Shown here in pieces: positions 1 through 10,297 of a stretch of DNA of 64,000 nt; the first letter of the stretch is position 1, and each line of letters starts with the position of its first letter. A model generated the notes under the pieces. The model did no database searches and was not told the origin of the DNA. It worked only from the letters and a program-made list of their open reading frames with translations. The stretch comes from Flavobacterium soli DSM 19725 (GTDB lineage: Bacteria > Bacteroidota > Bacteroidia > Flavobacteriales > Flavobacteriaceae): NCBI RefSeq assembly GCF_000422705.1, contig NZ_AUGO01000009.1, positions 124,001 through 188,000 on the forward strand, in the 5' to 3' direction. A program made the position numbers and the translations under genes.

Positions 1-1610
<1,610 letters not shown>

Positions 1611-1634
1611 TTCGGTAATTAAAAATAAATATTT

Positions 1635-1666
1635 AAAAAAAGACGGCTTTTAGGGTCGTCTTTTTG
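1635..1666 (+). terminator. Rho-independent terminator after icd
   Basis: AAAAAGACGGC and GTCGTCTTTTT form a stem around a short loop, followed by a T-run. It lies 25 bp after the icd stop and before the next gene. Confidence 0.8.
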
Positions 1667-1691
1667 CTCTTTAGCTGTTATAATAAATTAT

Positions 1692-3569
1692 ATGAGAAAA
1701 ACCTCGAAAGGATTAGTTGCTTTTTTATTTTTAATATTGACCAGTACAATCAGCTATGGTCAGTTAGGATTTTGTTTAGGAAGTAAAGGATTGCCTATTT
1801 TTACCGAAAATTTTGGTAGCGGAACTACTTTTGGACCTCAATTACCTGCTGGAACAACGTCTTATAATTATGTTTCGGGAACTCCCAATGATGGTGATTA
1901 TACCCTATCATCCCAAATTAACTTGAATCCTTCTTGGCACAATTCTCAAGATCATACCGTAGGTGATACCAATGGAAAATCATTGATTGTTAATGCTAGT
2001 TTTACTTCGGGAGAATTCTATAAAAGAACCGTAACAGGACTATGCGTTAATACTACATTTGAATTCACCGCTTGGTTGATGAATATCTATAACTCGGCTT
2101 CAACGGGAGCTTGTCCGGGAACGGGAATTCCAATCAATGTTACTTTTGAAATTTGGGATGCAACCGAAACTACACTTCTAGAATCAGGAAGTACTGGAGA
2201 TATTAACGGAACACCATCTGCCATTTGGGAACAATTCGGATTGACTTTTACTACTTTGGCTGGTCAAACTTCTGTAGTTTTAGTCATGAAAAATAACGGT
2301 GTTGGCGGCTGCGGAAATGATTTAGCAATTGATGATATTATGTTTCGCTCTTGTGGTGATTTCACTGTAATTGCAACCGGACCCGATAATGCTACAACTT
2401 TTACAACTTGTGAAGACCAATTGCCAACTAGTATTAATTTGAATGTATTTTCCGAAGGAACCAACCTAAATGTTTTTCAATGGCAAGAAAGTACAGATAA
2501 TACCATTTGGACAGATATTGTAGGCGAAACAACCCAAAATTATGTACCAAATATTTCTGAATCTAAATTTTTCAGAGTAAAAGTAGCCGAAGACGTTGCA
2601 AATTTATCCAACCCTTTTTGCTTCACTGTTTCCGAAGTTTTTACCGTAACTGTAGTCCCAAAACCAGTTGCTCCAACAAGCAACGGCGATGCCGATATTT
2701 GTGATGGCGAACCAATCCCTGCTTTGTCCGTTACAGCAGCAACAGGCGAACAAGTAAATTGGTTTGATGCTCCAACAGGCGGGAATTTGGTGCAAGCCAA
2801 TAGTACTACTTTCACCCCAACTAACGAAGGAACTTATTATGCCGAAGCGTTCGTACCCAATGCTACTTGCATAAGCGACACTAGAACTGCAGTAAGTTTC
2901 AGCATCCGTGAAGCACCAGTTGTAACAGATGGTTCTGCAACCTTTTGCGAAGGATTCTCTGTAACTATCAGTGCTGAAATCGACAATGTAGATTACCTTT
3001 GGAGCACGGGTGAAACTACTAAAGATATTCGCGTAACAACCCCAGGAACATACACCGTAACCGTTACAAACAATGTGGGATGTTCAAGCATTCGAACAGT
3101 TACCGTAACTGAAACCTTAATTCCTGTCATTGAAGAAATCATAATTGATCATAGAACCGTGACCATCCTGACTTCCACTACAGGAGATTATGAATATGCT
3201 TTGGACGATCTGAATTATCAAGATTCTAATATTTTTTATGGTGTTACAGGTGGCGTGAGAACAGCTTATGTTAGAAACAGATGCGGAAGGGATTTTGAAA
3301 AATTCGACTTGATTATACTTCCAAAATTCTTTACACCAAATGGCGATGGCTACAACGATACTTACCAAATCGAAGGAAATTCAATGGTTCCTAAAGTGAA
3401 GATTGCCATTTTCGACCGTCATGGAGCATTGATTATTTATTTGGACGAAAGAAATTCTAGCTGGGACGGAACCTTAAACGGAAATCCACTTCCTGCAACC
3501 GATTATTGGTACAAGGCTAATTTTATAGACGGAAGCGAAATGAAAGGACATTTTTCTTTGCTTCGCTAA
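1692..3569 (+). CDS. T9SS type B sorting domain-containing secreted protein
   Basis: A 625-residue secreted protein. Residues 1-23 form a signal peptide (basic MRKTSKG, hydrophobic core, cut near SYGQ). The middle has beta-rich modules: a region with paired cysteines up to about residue 230, then Ig-like repeats with the pattern PVAPTSNGDADICDGEP. The last 85 residues start at ILPKFFTPNGDGYND and end in FSLLR. That is the gliding-motility-type C-terminal domain (type B CTD) used by the type IX secretion system to export proteins across the outer membrane. Type B proteins are often large adhesins or surface proteins. The specific ligand or function is unknown. Confidence 0.9.
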   Translation: MRKTSKGLVAFLFLILTSTISYGQLGFCLGSKGLPIFTENFGSGTTFGPQLPAGTTSYNYVSGTPNDGDYTLSSQINLNPSWHNSQDHTVGDTNGKSLIVNASFTSGEFYKRTVTGLCVNTTFEFTAWLMNIYNSASTGACPGTGIPINVTFEIWDATETTLLESGSTGDINGTPSAIWEQFGLTFTTLAGQTSVVLVMKNNGVGGCGNDLAIDDIMFRSCGDFTVIATGPDNATTFTTCEDQLPTSINLNVFSEGTNLNVFQWQESTDNTIWTDIVGETTQNYVPNISESKFFRVKVAEDVANLSNPFCFTVSEVFTVTVVPKPVAPTSNGDADICDGEPIPALSVTAATGEQVNWFDAPTGGNLVQANSTTFTPTNEGTYYAEAFVPNATCISDTRTAVSFSIREAPVVTDGSATFCEGFSVTISAEIDNVDYLWSTGETTKDIRVTTPGTYTVTVTNNVGCSSIRTVTVTETLIPVIEEIIIDHRTVTILTSTTGDYEYALDDLNYQDSNIFYGVTGGVRTAYVRNRCGRDFEKFDLIILPKFFTPNGDGYNDTYQIEGNSMVPKVKIAIFDRHGALIIYLDERNSSWDGTLNGNPLPATDYWYKANFIDGSEMKGHFSLLR

Positions 3570-3586
3570 TTTTCTGAAGCTATTCC

Positions 3587-3720
3587 GGCTGTCCATTACA
3601 AAAAAATCCTGCAATAAAAAGTTTTGTAAATCCCGCAAGGTCCCGAAGCTTCGGGACCTCTGGTCGCTCTTGCAGGATAACAAAACTAAATTTATTACAG
3701 GATTTTGTTTTCCATTGCCA
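3587..3720. repeat. Intergenic inverted repeat containing the 16-bp palindrome
   Basis: Between the T9SS protein and thiN. ATCCTGCAA at about 3607 pairs with TTGCAGGAT at about 3672, and GTTTTGT with AACAAAAC next to them. The loop holds TCCCGAAGCTTCGGGA at 3641-3656, the same palindrome found at 21961, 22038 and 27148, and as a variant at 47749. A degenerate copy of the palindrome sits at about 3788-3803. Confidence 0.7.
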
Positions 3721-3827
3721 TCCGGGCTAAATCAGAATCATACAACAATAAAGTTTATTTATCTTTACAGGCAAATCTGAAATATAATTCCGAAACTTCG
3801 GGACAGAACTCTAAAATCAAAAATCAA

Positions 3828-4496
3828 ATGTCTTCACACCACATTGTTCGCGACGACCAAGAACCCGCGTTAATTATTGCAAATGGAGCTTCCTGCAGTT
3901 CCGAACTATTAGGTCAATTGTTAGAGTGGTCGCCCTTAGTAATTGTTCTTGATTCTGCTATCGAGAGAGTGATCGAACTGGACATCAAAGTGGATGTGCT
4001 TTTAGGGGATTTTGATAGGGGTTTTGACACCAAGAAATATGAAGAATTACAATATCCGATAGAAATCGTTCATACACCCGACCAAAATAAAACTGATCTA
4101 GAAAAAGCTCTTGATTATCTGATTGAGCGAAAAATTCCAGCCGTAAATGTAGTTTGGGCAACGGGAAGACGAGCTGATCATACGATAACCAATCTTACGA
4201 ATATCGTTCGATTCAAAGATTTAATCAAGATTGTGATCCTTGATGATTATTCCAAAATATTTCAATTGCCACGAAATTTTCAGAAATGGTATACAGCTAG
4301 TACTAATATTTCCTTGATTCCTGTTGGCGAAGTTTCGGGCATACATTCAGAAAATCTGGTCTATCCATTAAAAGATGATACCCTAACCATTGGCTACAGA
4401 ACAGGAAGTAGCAATGCTGTCGCTAAAGACGGAATTGTAACCATCAGCCACGATAAAGGCGATTTGTTGATGATGGAATGTATCGATCTATTCTAA
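3828..4496 (+). CDS. thiN: Thiamine pyrophosphokinase
   Basis: Transfers pyrophosphate from ATP to thiamine to make thiamine diphosphate. The 222-residue frame shows the family order: nucleotide-binding start ALIIANGASCS, DVLLGDFDR, the DQNKTDLEKALDY motif around residue 85, TGRRADHTITNL around residue 110, then a C-terminal thiamine-binding beta domain with SIPVG/SGIHSENLVYPL-like strands. I chose ATG 3828 (MSSHHIVRDD): the frame is open to 3705, but the upstream part is translated from the palindromic repeat and is not protein-like. It ends tail-to-tail with the next gene, overlapping it by 9 bp. Confidence 0.88.
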   Translation: MSSHHIVRDDQEPALIIANGASCSSELLGQLLEWSPLVIVLDSAIERVIELDIKVDVLLGDFDRGFDTKKYEELQYPIEIVHTPDQNKTDLEKALDYLIERKIPAVNVVWATGRRADHTITNLTNIVRFKDLIKIVILDDYSKIFQLPRNFQKWYTASTNISLIPVGEVSGIHSENLVYPLKDDTLTIGYRTGSSNAVAKDGIVTISHDKGDLLMMECIDLF

Positions 4497-5360
4497 TTTT
4501 ATATTCAATAATGCATCTCTGATTGTTTCAAAATGAGTCCACGGAATAAAGTGGTTCGCATCCTTGATTGAAATCAAATCCATACTTTTTGCATTCACAA
4601 ATTCCTTTTGGATAAAACCTACATTGCTATAAGGAACCAGTTGATCTTTTGTACCATGAATGATTAAAATTTCAGATTTGATGTTTTTTAGCAACGGCTT
4701 CAAATCTTTCAAATCTTGTTTCAAGAGCCATAATTCATCGTTTGCAGGTCGCATTGCTCCAGGAATCAAATAGCGAATAGGTTTTGTCTTAATCACTTTT
4801 CTCCAATTTTCAGGCTTTTCAGCATCAGGATCAATTGAACCAGCAATAATTACAAGGGTTTTATACTTATCGGGAGCTAATGTTGTCATTTCTGTAATAA
4901 CAGGCCCACCCATCGAATGTCCAATCAGAATAACAGGTTGCTTGTTATCTTTCGTTTTCAAAAATGCATTAATCCGTTTTGATTGCGTCTGTAAATCTTC
5001 GGCTTGACCGAAATTACTATAACCAAAACCCGGTCGGTCAATGGCAATCATGCGGTACTTTTTTAGCAATAGCGAATCCTTTAAATATTCCTTGAAAGCA
5101 TCCCAACTTCCAGGCGAACCGTGTATAAAAACTAAAGTAGGTTTGTCGTTCTCACCAGTTTGAATATAATGGATATCGTGTTCAGAAATTGAAAACTTCT
5201 CACTAATAAAATTAGTTTTTGCCTTTTCAAAAAAAGATTTTGTTTTATTCGGAGACATCCTCATTTTCATGCATGACTGACACATAACAAGATAAACCAT
5301 AAAAATACTTAAGGCAACATAGCGTTTCCTGAATCTTTTTTTACTTCGATTTGAGGTCAT
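4488..5360 (-). CDS. Alpha/beta hydrolase, membrane-anchored or lipoprotein
   Basis: A 290-residue alpha/beta-hydrolase. After a basic N-terminus (MTSNRSKKRFRKRY) and a hydrophobic segment there is a cysteine in VMCQSC that could be a lipobox, so it is probably exported. Fold landmarks in order: oxyanion-hole HGSPGSW, nucleophile elbow LIGHSMGG, acid in HGTKDQLVPY, and the catalytic His in DANHFIPW. The substrate is unknown. Start at 5360 is preferred to 5405 because the longer form adds residues before the basic signal start. Confidence 0.85.
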   Translation of the reverse strand: MTSNRSKKRFRKRYVALSIFMVYLVMCQSCMKMRMSPNKTKSFFEKAKTNFISEKFSISEHDIHYIQTGENDKPTLVFIHGSPGSWDAFKEYLKDSLLLKKYRMIAIDRPGFGYSNFGQAEDLQTQSKRINAFLKTKDNKQPVILIGHSMGGPVITEMTTLAPDKYKTLVIIAGSIDPDAEKPENWRKVIKTKPIRYLIPGAMRPANDELWLLKQDLKDLKPLLKNIKSEILIIHGTKDQLVPYSNVGFIQKEFVNAKSMDLISIKDANHFIPWTHFETIRDALLNIKLE

Positions 5361-5477
5361 AAGAAGTGAATTATATTTACATAAAAGTAACCATTTAAAT
5401 TTCAAAAGGCTTTATTTTGCATACTGAAATTGAAAAATTCCCGTTTTTCAAATCAACCTTTATAATTCAATCTAAAA

Positions 5478-6065
5478 ATGACGAATCCTAAAATCACGAT
5501 TACCAATACAGAAGTATTATCCAAGAATTGGTATGTCCTTAAAAAGATCACTTACGAATATCAAAAAAAAGACGGCTCAACTGAAACGCAAATGCGTGAG
5601 GCCTATGACCGTGGAAATGGTGCCACTATTTTACTTTACAATAAAGATTCTAAGAATGTAATCCTGACCAGACAATTTCGCTTGCCAACGTATTTGAATG
5701 GTAATGAAAGTGGGATGCTGATTGAAGCGTGTGCTGGACTTTTGGACAAGGACAATGCCGAAGATTGCATCAAAAGGGAAACTGAAGAGGAAACGGGCTA
5801 TAAGATTGCCGATGTAAAAAAGATTTTCGAAGCCTATATGTCACCGGGTTCGGTAACTGAAATCGTACATTTTTTTGTTGCCGAATATTCCAAAGAAATG
5901 AAAATCAACGAAGGTGGCGGACTGGATGAAGAGCAGGAAAATATAGAGGTTCTAGAAATCGCTTTTGAAAAAGCTTTTGATATGATTTCGACTGGAGAAA
6001 TCAAAGATGCCAAAACCATGATGTTGCTACAATATGCAAAAATAAACAACCTTTTAGATTCTTAA
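5478..6065 (+). CDS. nudK: Nudix hydrolase, GDP-mannose pyrophosphatase-like (NudK type)
   Basis: A 195-residue Nudix hydrolase. The Nudix box runs from AGLLDKDNAEDC to RETEEETGY, giving the metal-binding REx2EExGx core. The first box glutamate position (six after the initial Gly) is Asn here, a small deviation from the strict pattern. The arrangement, with TRQFRLPTYLNG before the box and YMSPGSVTE after it, follows NudK, which hydrolyses GDP-mannose and related sugar nucleotides. Substrate remains an inference from family resemblance. Confidence 0.85.
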   Translation: MTNPKITITNTEVLSKNWYVLKKITYEYQKKDGSTETQMREAYDRGNGATILLYNKDSKNVILTRQFRLPTYLNGNESGMLIEACAGLLDKDNAEDCIKRETEEETGYKIADVKKIFEAYMSPGSVTEIVHFFVAEYSKEMKINEGGGLDEEQENIEVLEIAFEKAFDMISTGEIKDAKTMMLLQYAKINNLLDS

Positions 6066-6089
6066 ATTAAGACCGACATACCAAAAAAA

Positions 6090-6180
6090 TTAAACACGAA
6101 TTGCACAAATTATCATCAATTATGAGCTTCAAAGAAGTATATTTCGTGTAAATTCGAGAAATTCGTGTGGGAAATAAGGA
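6090..6180. repeat. Intergenic word repeat, ACACGAATT family
   Basis: ACACGAATTGCACAAATT occurs here and recurs with one mismatch after rsmD at about 36038. AATTCGAGAAATTCGTG further right lets part of the region fold back on itself. Confidence 0.55.
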
Positions 6181-6185
6181 AAGTG

Positions 6186-6193
6186 TATCTTTG
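6186..6193 (+). promoter_or_regulatory. -7 promoter element for rlmF
   Basis: TATCTTTG fits the Bacteroidota -7 consensus TAnnTTTG and sits 9 bp before the rlmF ATG, giving an almost leaderless transcript. Confidence 0.55.
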
Positions 6194-6201
6194 TCCTGAA
6201 A

Positions 6202-7155
6202 ATGAGCACGATGAAACCAACAATCACACCCGAAAAAACCGCATTACATCCAAGAAACCCACACCGTTTTAGATATGATTTTGCCCAACTGATACAGGCT
6301 TCTCCTGCATTGCAACCATTTGTATTCGTTAATGAATTCAATATTGAAAGCGTAGATTTTAGCAATCCAGAAGCTGTAAAAGCTTTGAATAACGCTATCT
6401 TGATAAGCGAATACGGTATTCAAAACTGGGATATTCCAAAAAATTACCTCTGTCCTCCTATTCCCGGAAGAGCTGATTATATTCATTACTTGGCCGATTT
6501 ACTGGCTGAATATAATAATGAAATTATCCCTCAAGGCGATACAGTTTTTGGACTGGATATAGGTGTTGGTGCAAATTGCATTTACCCAATAATCGGACAT
6601 TCGGCTTATGGATGGAGTTTTGTCGCAACCGATATCGACGAAAAAGCCATTGATAATTGCATCAAAATCATCGACGAAAACCCAAAACTTCAAGACGCGA
6701 TTAGTTTGCAACAGCAATTGAATTCTCGTTATATTTTTAAAGATATCATTCAGCCCGAAGATAAATTTGCCTTCACGCTTTGCAATCCGCCATTTCACAG
6801 TTCAGAAGAAGAAGCGAATAAAGGAACAATTCGGAAAATCAATAATTTGGAGAACACCAAAACCAGCAAACCAGTTTTAAACTTTGGTGGTCAAAATGCT
6901 GAACTATGGTGTGAAGGAGGCGAACTTGCCTTTATCACCCAAATGATTTATGAAAGTGCAAAGTATCCGATGCAAGTGTTGTGGTTTACTACTTTGGTTG
7001 CTAAAAAATCCCATTTGGCAAGTGTTTACAGAGCTTTGGCAAAAGTGAATGTAGCCACAATCAAAACGATTGAAATGGCTCAAGGCCAAAAGACGAGCCG
7101 TATTGTCGCTTGGACTTTTCAATCAGAAAAACAATTGAAAAGCTGGAAGTTTTAA
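6202..7155 (+). CDS. rlmF: 23S rRNA (adenine(1618)-N6)-methyltransferase RlmF
   Basis: Methylates A1618 of 23S rRNA using S-adenosylmethionine. The 317-residue frame starts with the family N-terminus (LHPRNPHRFRYDF), then an AdoMet-binding GLDIGVGANCIYPI motif around residue 115, VATDIDEKA as the acidic loop, and the N6-adenine catalytic motif NPPFHSS around residue 195. The late FGGQNAELWCEGGE stretch is also typical. Length is normal for the family. Confidence 0.93.
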   Translation: MSTMKPTITPEKTALHPRNPHRFRYDFAQLIQASPALQPFVFVNEFNIESVDFSNPEAVKALNNAILISEYGIQNWDIPKNYLCPPIPGRADYIHYLADLLAEYNNEIIPQGDTVFGLDIGVGANCIYPIIGHSAYGWSFVATDIDEKAIDNCIKIIDENPKLQDAISLQQQLNSRYIFKDIIQPEDKFAFTLCNPPFHSSEEEANKGTIRKINNLENTKTSKPVLNFGGQNAELWCEGGELAFITQMIYESAKYPMQVLWFTTLVAKKSHLASVYRALAKVNVATIKTIEMAQGQKTSRIVAWTFQSEKQLKSWKF

Positions 7156-7189
7156 GGTTTTATAAACGCTATCCATAATTCTTTTTTTG

Positions 7190-7197
7190 TATTTTTG
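7190..7197 (+). promoter_or_regulatory. -7 promoter element for the toxin-antitoxin pair
   Basis: TATTTTTG matches TAnnTTTG and lies 17 bp before the antitoxin start. Confidence 0.5.
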
Positions 7198-7214
7198 ATT
7201 AAACATCTTTTATT

Positions 7215-7448
7215 ATGAATACCATCGAACTTAAAAAGATATTAATTTCTAAAATTTCTGAAATAGATGACAATTCTTTTTTAGAAGCTTTGAATACTAT
7301 TTTAGACCATAAAACTTCTGAGGCTGAAAAAAATGAATATAAACAATATAATTTTGACCTCTTAAAAGCGGAAGAAGATATTGAGAATGGAAAAACCTAT
7401 TCTCACGAAGAAGTCAAAGAAAAAGTTGCTTTATGGAAAAAGAGATAG
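7215..7448 (+). CDS. Antitoxin-like protein of a ParE/RelE-type pair
   Basis: A 77-residue, highly charged protein (starts MNTIELKKILISKISEIDD; ends EVKEKVALWKKR). It has the size and acidic, helical make-up of small antitoxins. The identification rests mainly on position: its last 16 bp overlap the start of a ParE-like toxin gene, the usual translational coupling in such modules. No DNA-binding fold is clear from sequence alone. Confidence 0.7.
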   Translation: MNTIELKKILISKISEIDDNSFLEALNTILDHKTSEAEKNEYKQYNFDLLKAEEDIENGKTYSHEEVKEKVALWKKR

Positions 7449-7738
7449 TTTGGACAGAAACTGCTCTAGAACAACTCCAAGACATCTATTTTTATATATT
7501 AGAAGAATCAAAAAGCTTTTCAATCGCTGATAAGGTAATTGATCGAATAATGGATTCGGTTACAATTTTAAAAAGCAGATGGGAAATATATGAGATAGAC
7601 GAAATGAGACTGCCTAATTCTCATGATTATAGAGCTTTTGAAATTTATTCTTATCGAATCTCATATAAAGTAACTGACACATCTATTTTTATAATTCGAA
7701 TTCGACACACTAGTAGAAACCCAAAAAGTTTCTTTTAA
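7433..7738 (+). CDS. ParE/RelE-family toxin
   Basis: A 101-residue basic protein with the ParE/RelE layout: WTETALEQLQDIYFYI at the N-terminus (the usual W-(T/S)-x-x-A-x-x-D/Q-L opening), a helical hairpin, then RLPNSHDYRAFEIYSYRISYKV and a late IIRIRHTSRNP strand. Family members inhibit translation or gyrase; which applies here cannot be told. The antitoxin gene overlaps it upstream. Confidence 0.82.
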   Translation: MEKEIVWTETALEQLQDIYFYILEESKSFSIADKVIDRIMDSVTILKSRWEIYEIDEMRLPNSHDYRAFEIYSYRISYKVTDTSIFIIRIRHTSRNPKSFF

Positions 7739-7755
7739 TTTTTATAGTACCCCAA

Positions 7756-9747
7756 ATGAAATTCCAAATAGTATCCGATTATCAACCCAAAGGCGACCAA
7801 CCACAAGCCATTGAAAAACTAGCCCAAGGTTTAGTCGATGGCGAAAAATTCCAGACGTTACTTGGTGTTACAGGTTCTGGAAAAACGTTTACGGTTGCCA
7901 ATGTGATTGAAAAAGTGCAACGTCCAACTTTGGTTTTGGCACATAATAAAACACTTGCCGCACAATTATATTCAGAATTCAAGCAGTTTTTTCCAGACAA
8001 CGCCGTGGAATATTTTGTTTCCTACTATGATTATTACCAGCCTGAGGCTTTCATGCCGGTTACGGGAGTTTTCATAGAAAAGGATCTTTCCATCAATGAA
8101 GAGTTGGAGAAAATGCGATTGAGCACCACTTCTTCCCTGCTTTCTGGGCGTCGTGATGTGTTGGTGGTAGCTTCGGTTTCCTGTTTATATGGTATTGGAA
8201 ATCCTGTTGAGTTTCAGAAAAATGTAATTTCTATACAAAAAGATCAAGTGATTTCGAGAACCAAACTTTTGCATCAGTTGGTGCAAAGTTTATATTCCCG
8301 AACCGAAGCCGAGTTTACTCCGGGAACTTTTAGGATTAAAGGTGATACTGTAGAAGTTTTTCCGAGTTATGGCGATGAACCTTTCAGGATTCATTTCTTT
8401 GGAGATGAAATTGAGGAGATTGAAGCCTTTGATGCCAAGACTTCTTTGGTTTTAGAAAAATACAATAAGCTCAATATTTATCCAGCCAATATGTTCGTGA
8501 CTTCACCTGATGTTTTGCAAGGGGCGATTTGGGAAATACAGCAGGATTTGGTGAAACAAGTCGATTATTTCAAGGAAATTGGGAAACATCTTGAAGCCAA
8601 ACGTTTGGAAGAGCGGACCAATTTCGATTTGGAAATGATTCGGGAATTGGGTTATTGTTCTGGTATTGAGAACTATTCCCGCTACCTTGACGGAAGGCTT
8701 CCAGGAACGCGACCTTTCTGTTTGTTGGATTATTTTCCAAAAGATTATCTGATGGTGGTGGATGAAAGCCACGTGACGCTTTCGCAAGTGCATGCCATGT
8801 TTGGTGGCGACCGTTCCCGAAAGGAAAACTTGGTGGAATATGGTTTCAGATTACCGGCTGCTATGGACAACCGTCCTTTGCGTTTTGAAGAATTTGAAGG
8901 GATGCAGAATCAAGTAATATATGTTTCGGCGACTCCGGCTGATTATGAATTGCAGAAAACCGATGGTGTTTATGTGGAGCAAATCATCCGCCCGACGGGA
9001 CTTATTGATCCATTAATCGAGATCCGGCCAAGCTTGAACCAGATTGATGATTTGATTGAAGAAATACAAGTTCGTGCTGAAATAGACGAACGGGTTTTGG
9101 TGACCACCCTAACCAAAAGAATGGCGGAGGAATTGGCAAAATACTTGACAAAAGTAGGCATTCGTTGCCGTTATATTCACTCAGAAGTGGATACTTTGGA
9201 GCGAATTGAGATCATGCAGGATTTGCGAAAAGGTATTTTTGACGTGTTGATTGGGGTGAATTTACTCCGTGAAGGTTTGGATTTACCCGAAGTTTCGCTG
9301 GTTGCTATTTTGGATGCCGATAAGGAAGGTTTCTTGAGAAGTAACCGATCGCTTACGCAAACCATTGGCCGTGCGGCAAGAAACCTGAACGGGAAAGCCA
9401 TCATGTATGCCGACAAGATTACCGACAGTATGCAAAAAACAATTGATGAAACCAATTACCGCCGAACCAAACAAATCAACTACAATACCCAATATAATAT
9501 AACGCCTCAGGCCTTGAACAAGAAGATTGAAAGTGCTTTTACGAAAAATCCTCTAGTGGATTATGAATTGGGCAACACTCCGATGATGGCTGCCGAACCT
9601 GATACTACTTATATGGCGAAAGGCGATATCGAGAAGATGATTCGGGAGAAACGTAAATCGATGGAAAAGGCGGCAAAGGAATTGGATTTTATCCATGCTG
9701 CGAAATTGCGGGATGAGATTAAGAAATTGCAGGAACAACTGGCCTAG
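7756..9747 (+). CDS. uvrB: UvrABC excinuclease subunit B
   Basis: Damage-verification helicase of nucleotide excision repair; acts with UvrA and UvrC. The 663-residue protein is full length. Visible in order: Walker A GVTGSGKTFT near residue 40, the DNA-inserting beta-hairpin region YYDYYQPEAFMP near 92, Walker B-like VVDESHVT near 335, helicase motifs TLTKRMAEELA and GVNLLREGLDLPE, motif VI QTIGRAARN, and the C-terminal UVR coiled-coil (KELDFIHAAKLRDEIKKLQ) that binds UvrC. A hairpin terminator lies about 95 bp after the stop. Confidence 0.98.
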   Translation: MKFQIVSDYQPKGDQPQAIEKLAQGLVDGEKFQTLLGVTGSGKTFTVANVIEKVQRPTLVLAHNKTLAAQLYSEFKQFFPDNAVEYFVSYYDYYQPEAFMPVTGVFIEKDLSINEELEKMRLSTTSSLLSGRRDVLVVASVSCLYGIGNPVEFQKNVISIQKDQVISRTKLLHQLVQSLYSRTEAEFTPGTFRIKGDTVEVFPSYGDEPFRIHFFGDEIEEIEAFDAKTSLVLEKYNKLNIYPANMFVTSPDVLQGAIWEIQQDLVKQVDYFKEIGKHLEAKRLEERTNFDLEMIRELGYCSGIENYSRYLDGRLPGTRPFCLLDYFPKDYLMVVDESHVTLSQVHAMFGGDRSRKENLVEYGFRLPAAMDNRPLRFEEFEGMQNQVIYVSATPADYELQKTDGVYVEQIIRPTGLIDPLIEIRPSLNQIDDLIEEIQVRAEIDERVLVTTLTKRMAEELAKYLTKVGIRCRYIHSEVDTLERIEIMQDLRKGIFDVLIGVNLLREGLDLPEVSLVAILDADKEGFLRSNRSLTQTIGRAARNLNGKAIMYADKITDSMQKTIDETNYRRTKQINYNTQYNITPQALNKKIESAFTKNPLVDYELGNTPMMAAEPDTTYMAKGDIEKMIREKRKSMEKAAKELDFIHAAKLRDEIKKLQEQLA

Positions 9748-9840
9748 TTTCTTCTCTATTTTTTATTGTTTATTGCTATTTTTTATTCTTGACATCAACA
9801 CTCCTTCTTTTCGGATAGGTAAAAATGAGAACTTCTATAG

Positions 9841-9872
9841 AACAGCTTCGTGTTTCGGGGCTGTTTTTTTGT
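9841..9872 (+). terminator. Putative terminator after uvrB
   Basis: AACAGC and GCTGTT form a short stem around TTCGTGTTTCGGG, followed by a T-run. It sits directly before the tandem repeat. Confidence 0.55.
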
Positions 9873-9895
9873 TTGGGGATATTGGGAAACTCTTT

Positions 9896-10111
9896 CGGAG
9901 CATTGGAAAGTGTTTTCGGAGCTTCAGAAATTGTGGCGGAACTCAAAGAAGCTTTTTCGGAGCGTCAGAAACTGTTTCGGAACCTCAGAAATCTTGGCGG
10001 AGCTCCAAGAAGCTTTGGCGGAGCTCCAGAAACTCTTTCGGAACCTCAGAAATCTTGGCGGAGCTCCAAGAAGCTTTGGCGGAGCGTCAGAAACTCTTTC
10101 GGAGCTTCAAG
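9896..10111. repeat. Tandem repeat, 20/20/21-bp units with 61-bp higher-order period
   Basis: Ten complete units and one partial unit, each beginning CGGA. They start at 9896, 9917, 9937, 9958, 9978, 9998, 10019, 10039, 10059, 10080 and 10100. Three unit types alternate, such as CGGAGCGTCAGAAACTGTTT, CGGAACCTCAGAAATCTTGG and a 21-bp CGGAGCTCCAAGAAGCTTTG form, so the pattern repeats every 61 bp. All three forward frames stay open through the array, but 61 is not a multiple of three, so coding constraint is unlikely. Confidence 0.9.
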
Positions 10112-10166
10112 TGAAAATTAATGTATGAAATTGAAAGCCAATTTGATAATTTATAAAAAAAAACGA

Positions 10167-10252
10167 TACATTTGATTATAACAAAAATGAAAGAAACATT
10201 CGCCTATACAACCTTTTTTAGGGTGATTGGTGAATGTTTATTTCGGATATAA
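10167..10252 (+). pseudogene. Possible remnant of a disrupted gene: promoter plus 21 codons
   Basis: TACATTTG at 10167-10174 fits the -7 consensus. ATG at 10187 starts a frame of 21 codons (MKETFAYTTFFRVIGECLFRI) that stops at 10252, five bases before the first attC-like core site at 10257. It may be the 5' stub of a gene cut off when the cassette region arrived. No parent gene is recognised. Confidence 0.25.
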
Positions 10253-10256
10253 ACGA

Positions 10257-10265
10257 GTTATAGGC
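10257..10265 (+). other. Integron-like core site 1 (left boundary of cassette A)
   Basis: GTTATAGGC. Its TTATAGGC is the exact reverse complement of GCCTATAA at 12165-12172, the inverse core of the attC-like site at the other end of the same segment. This pairing of cassette start with its own inverse core is a hallmark of integron cassettes. Confidence 0.5.
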
Positions 10266-10297
10266 AACCCTACCAGACGACAACGATAGAGTAACAA

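Noticed and set aside
3705..3827. Longer N-terminus for thiamine pyrophosphokinase
   Set aside because: The extra residues come from the palindromic repeat region and do not look like family sequence.
9896..10111. CRISPR array
   Set aside because: Units follow one another without unique spacers, and no cas genes are present.
9695..10128. Three overlapping forward frames of 92-139 codons
   Set aside because: They arise from a stop-free tandem repeat whose period is not a multiple of three; translations are low-complexity and lack protein features.
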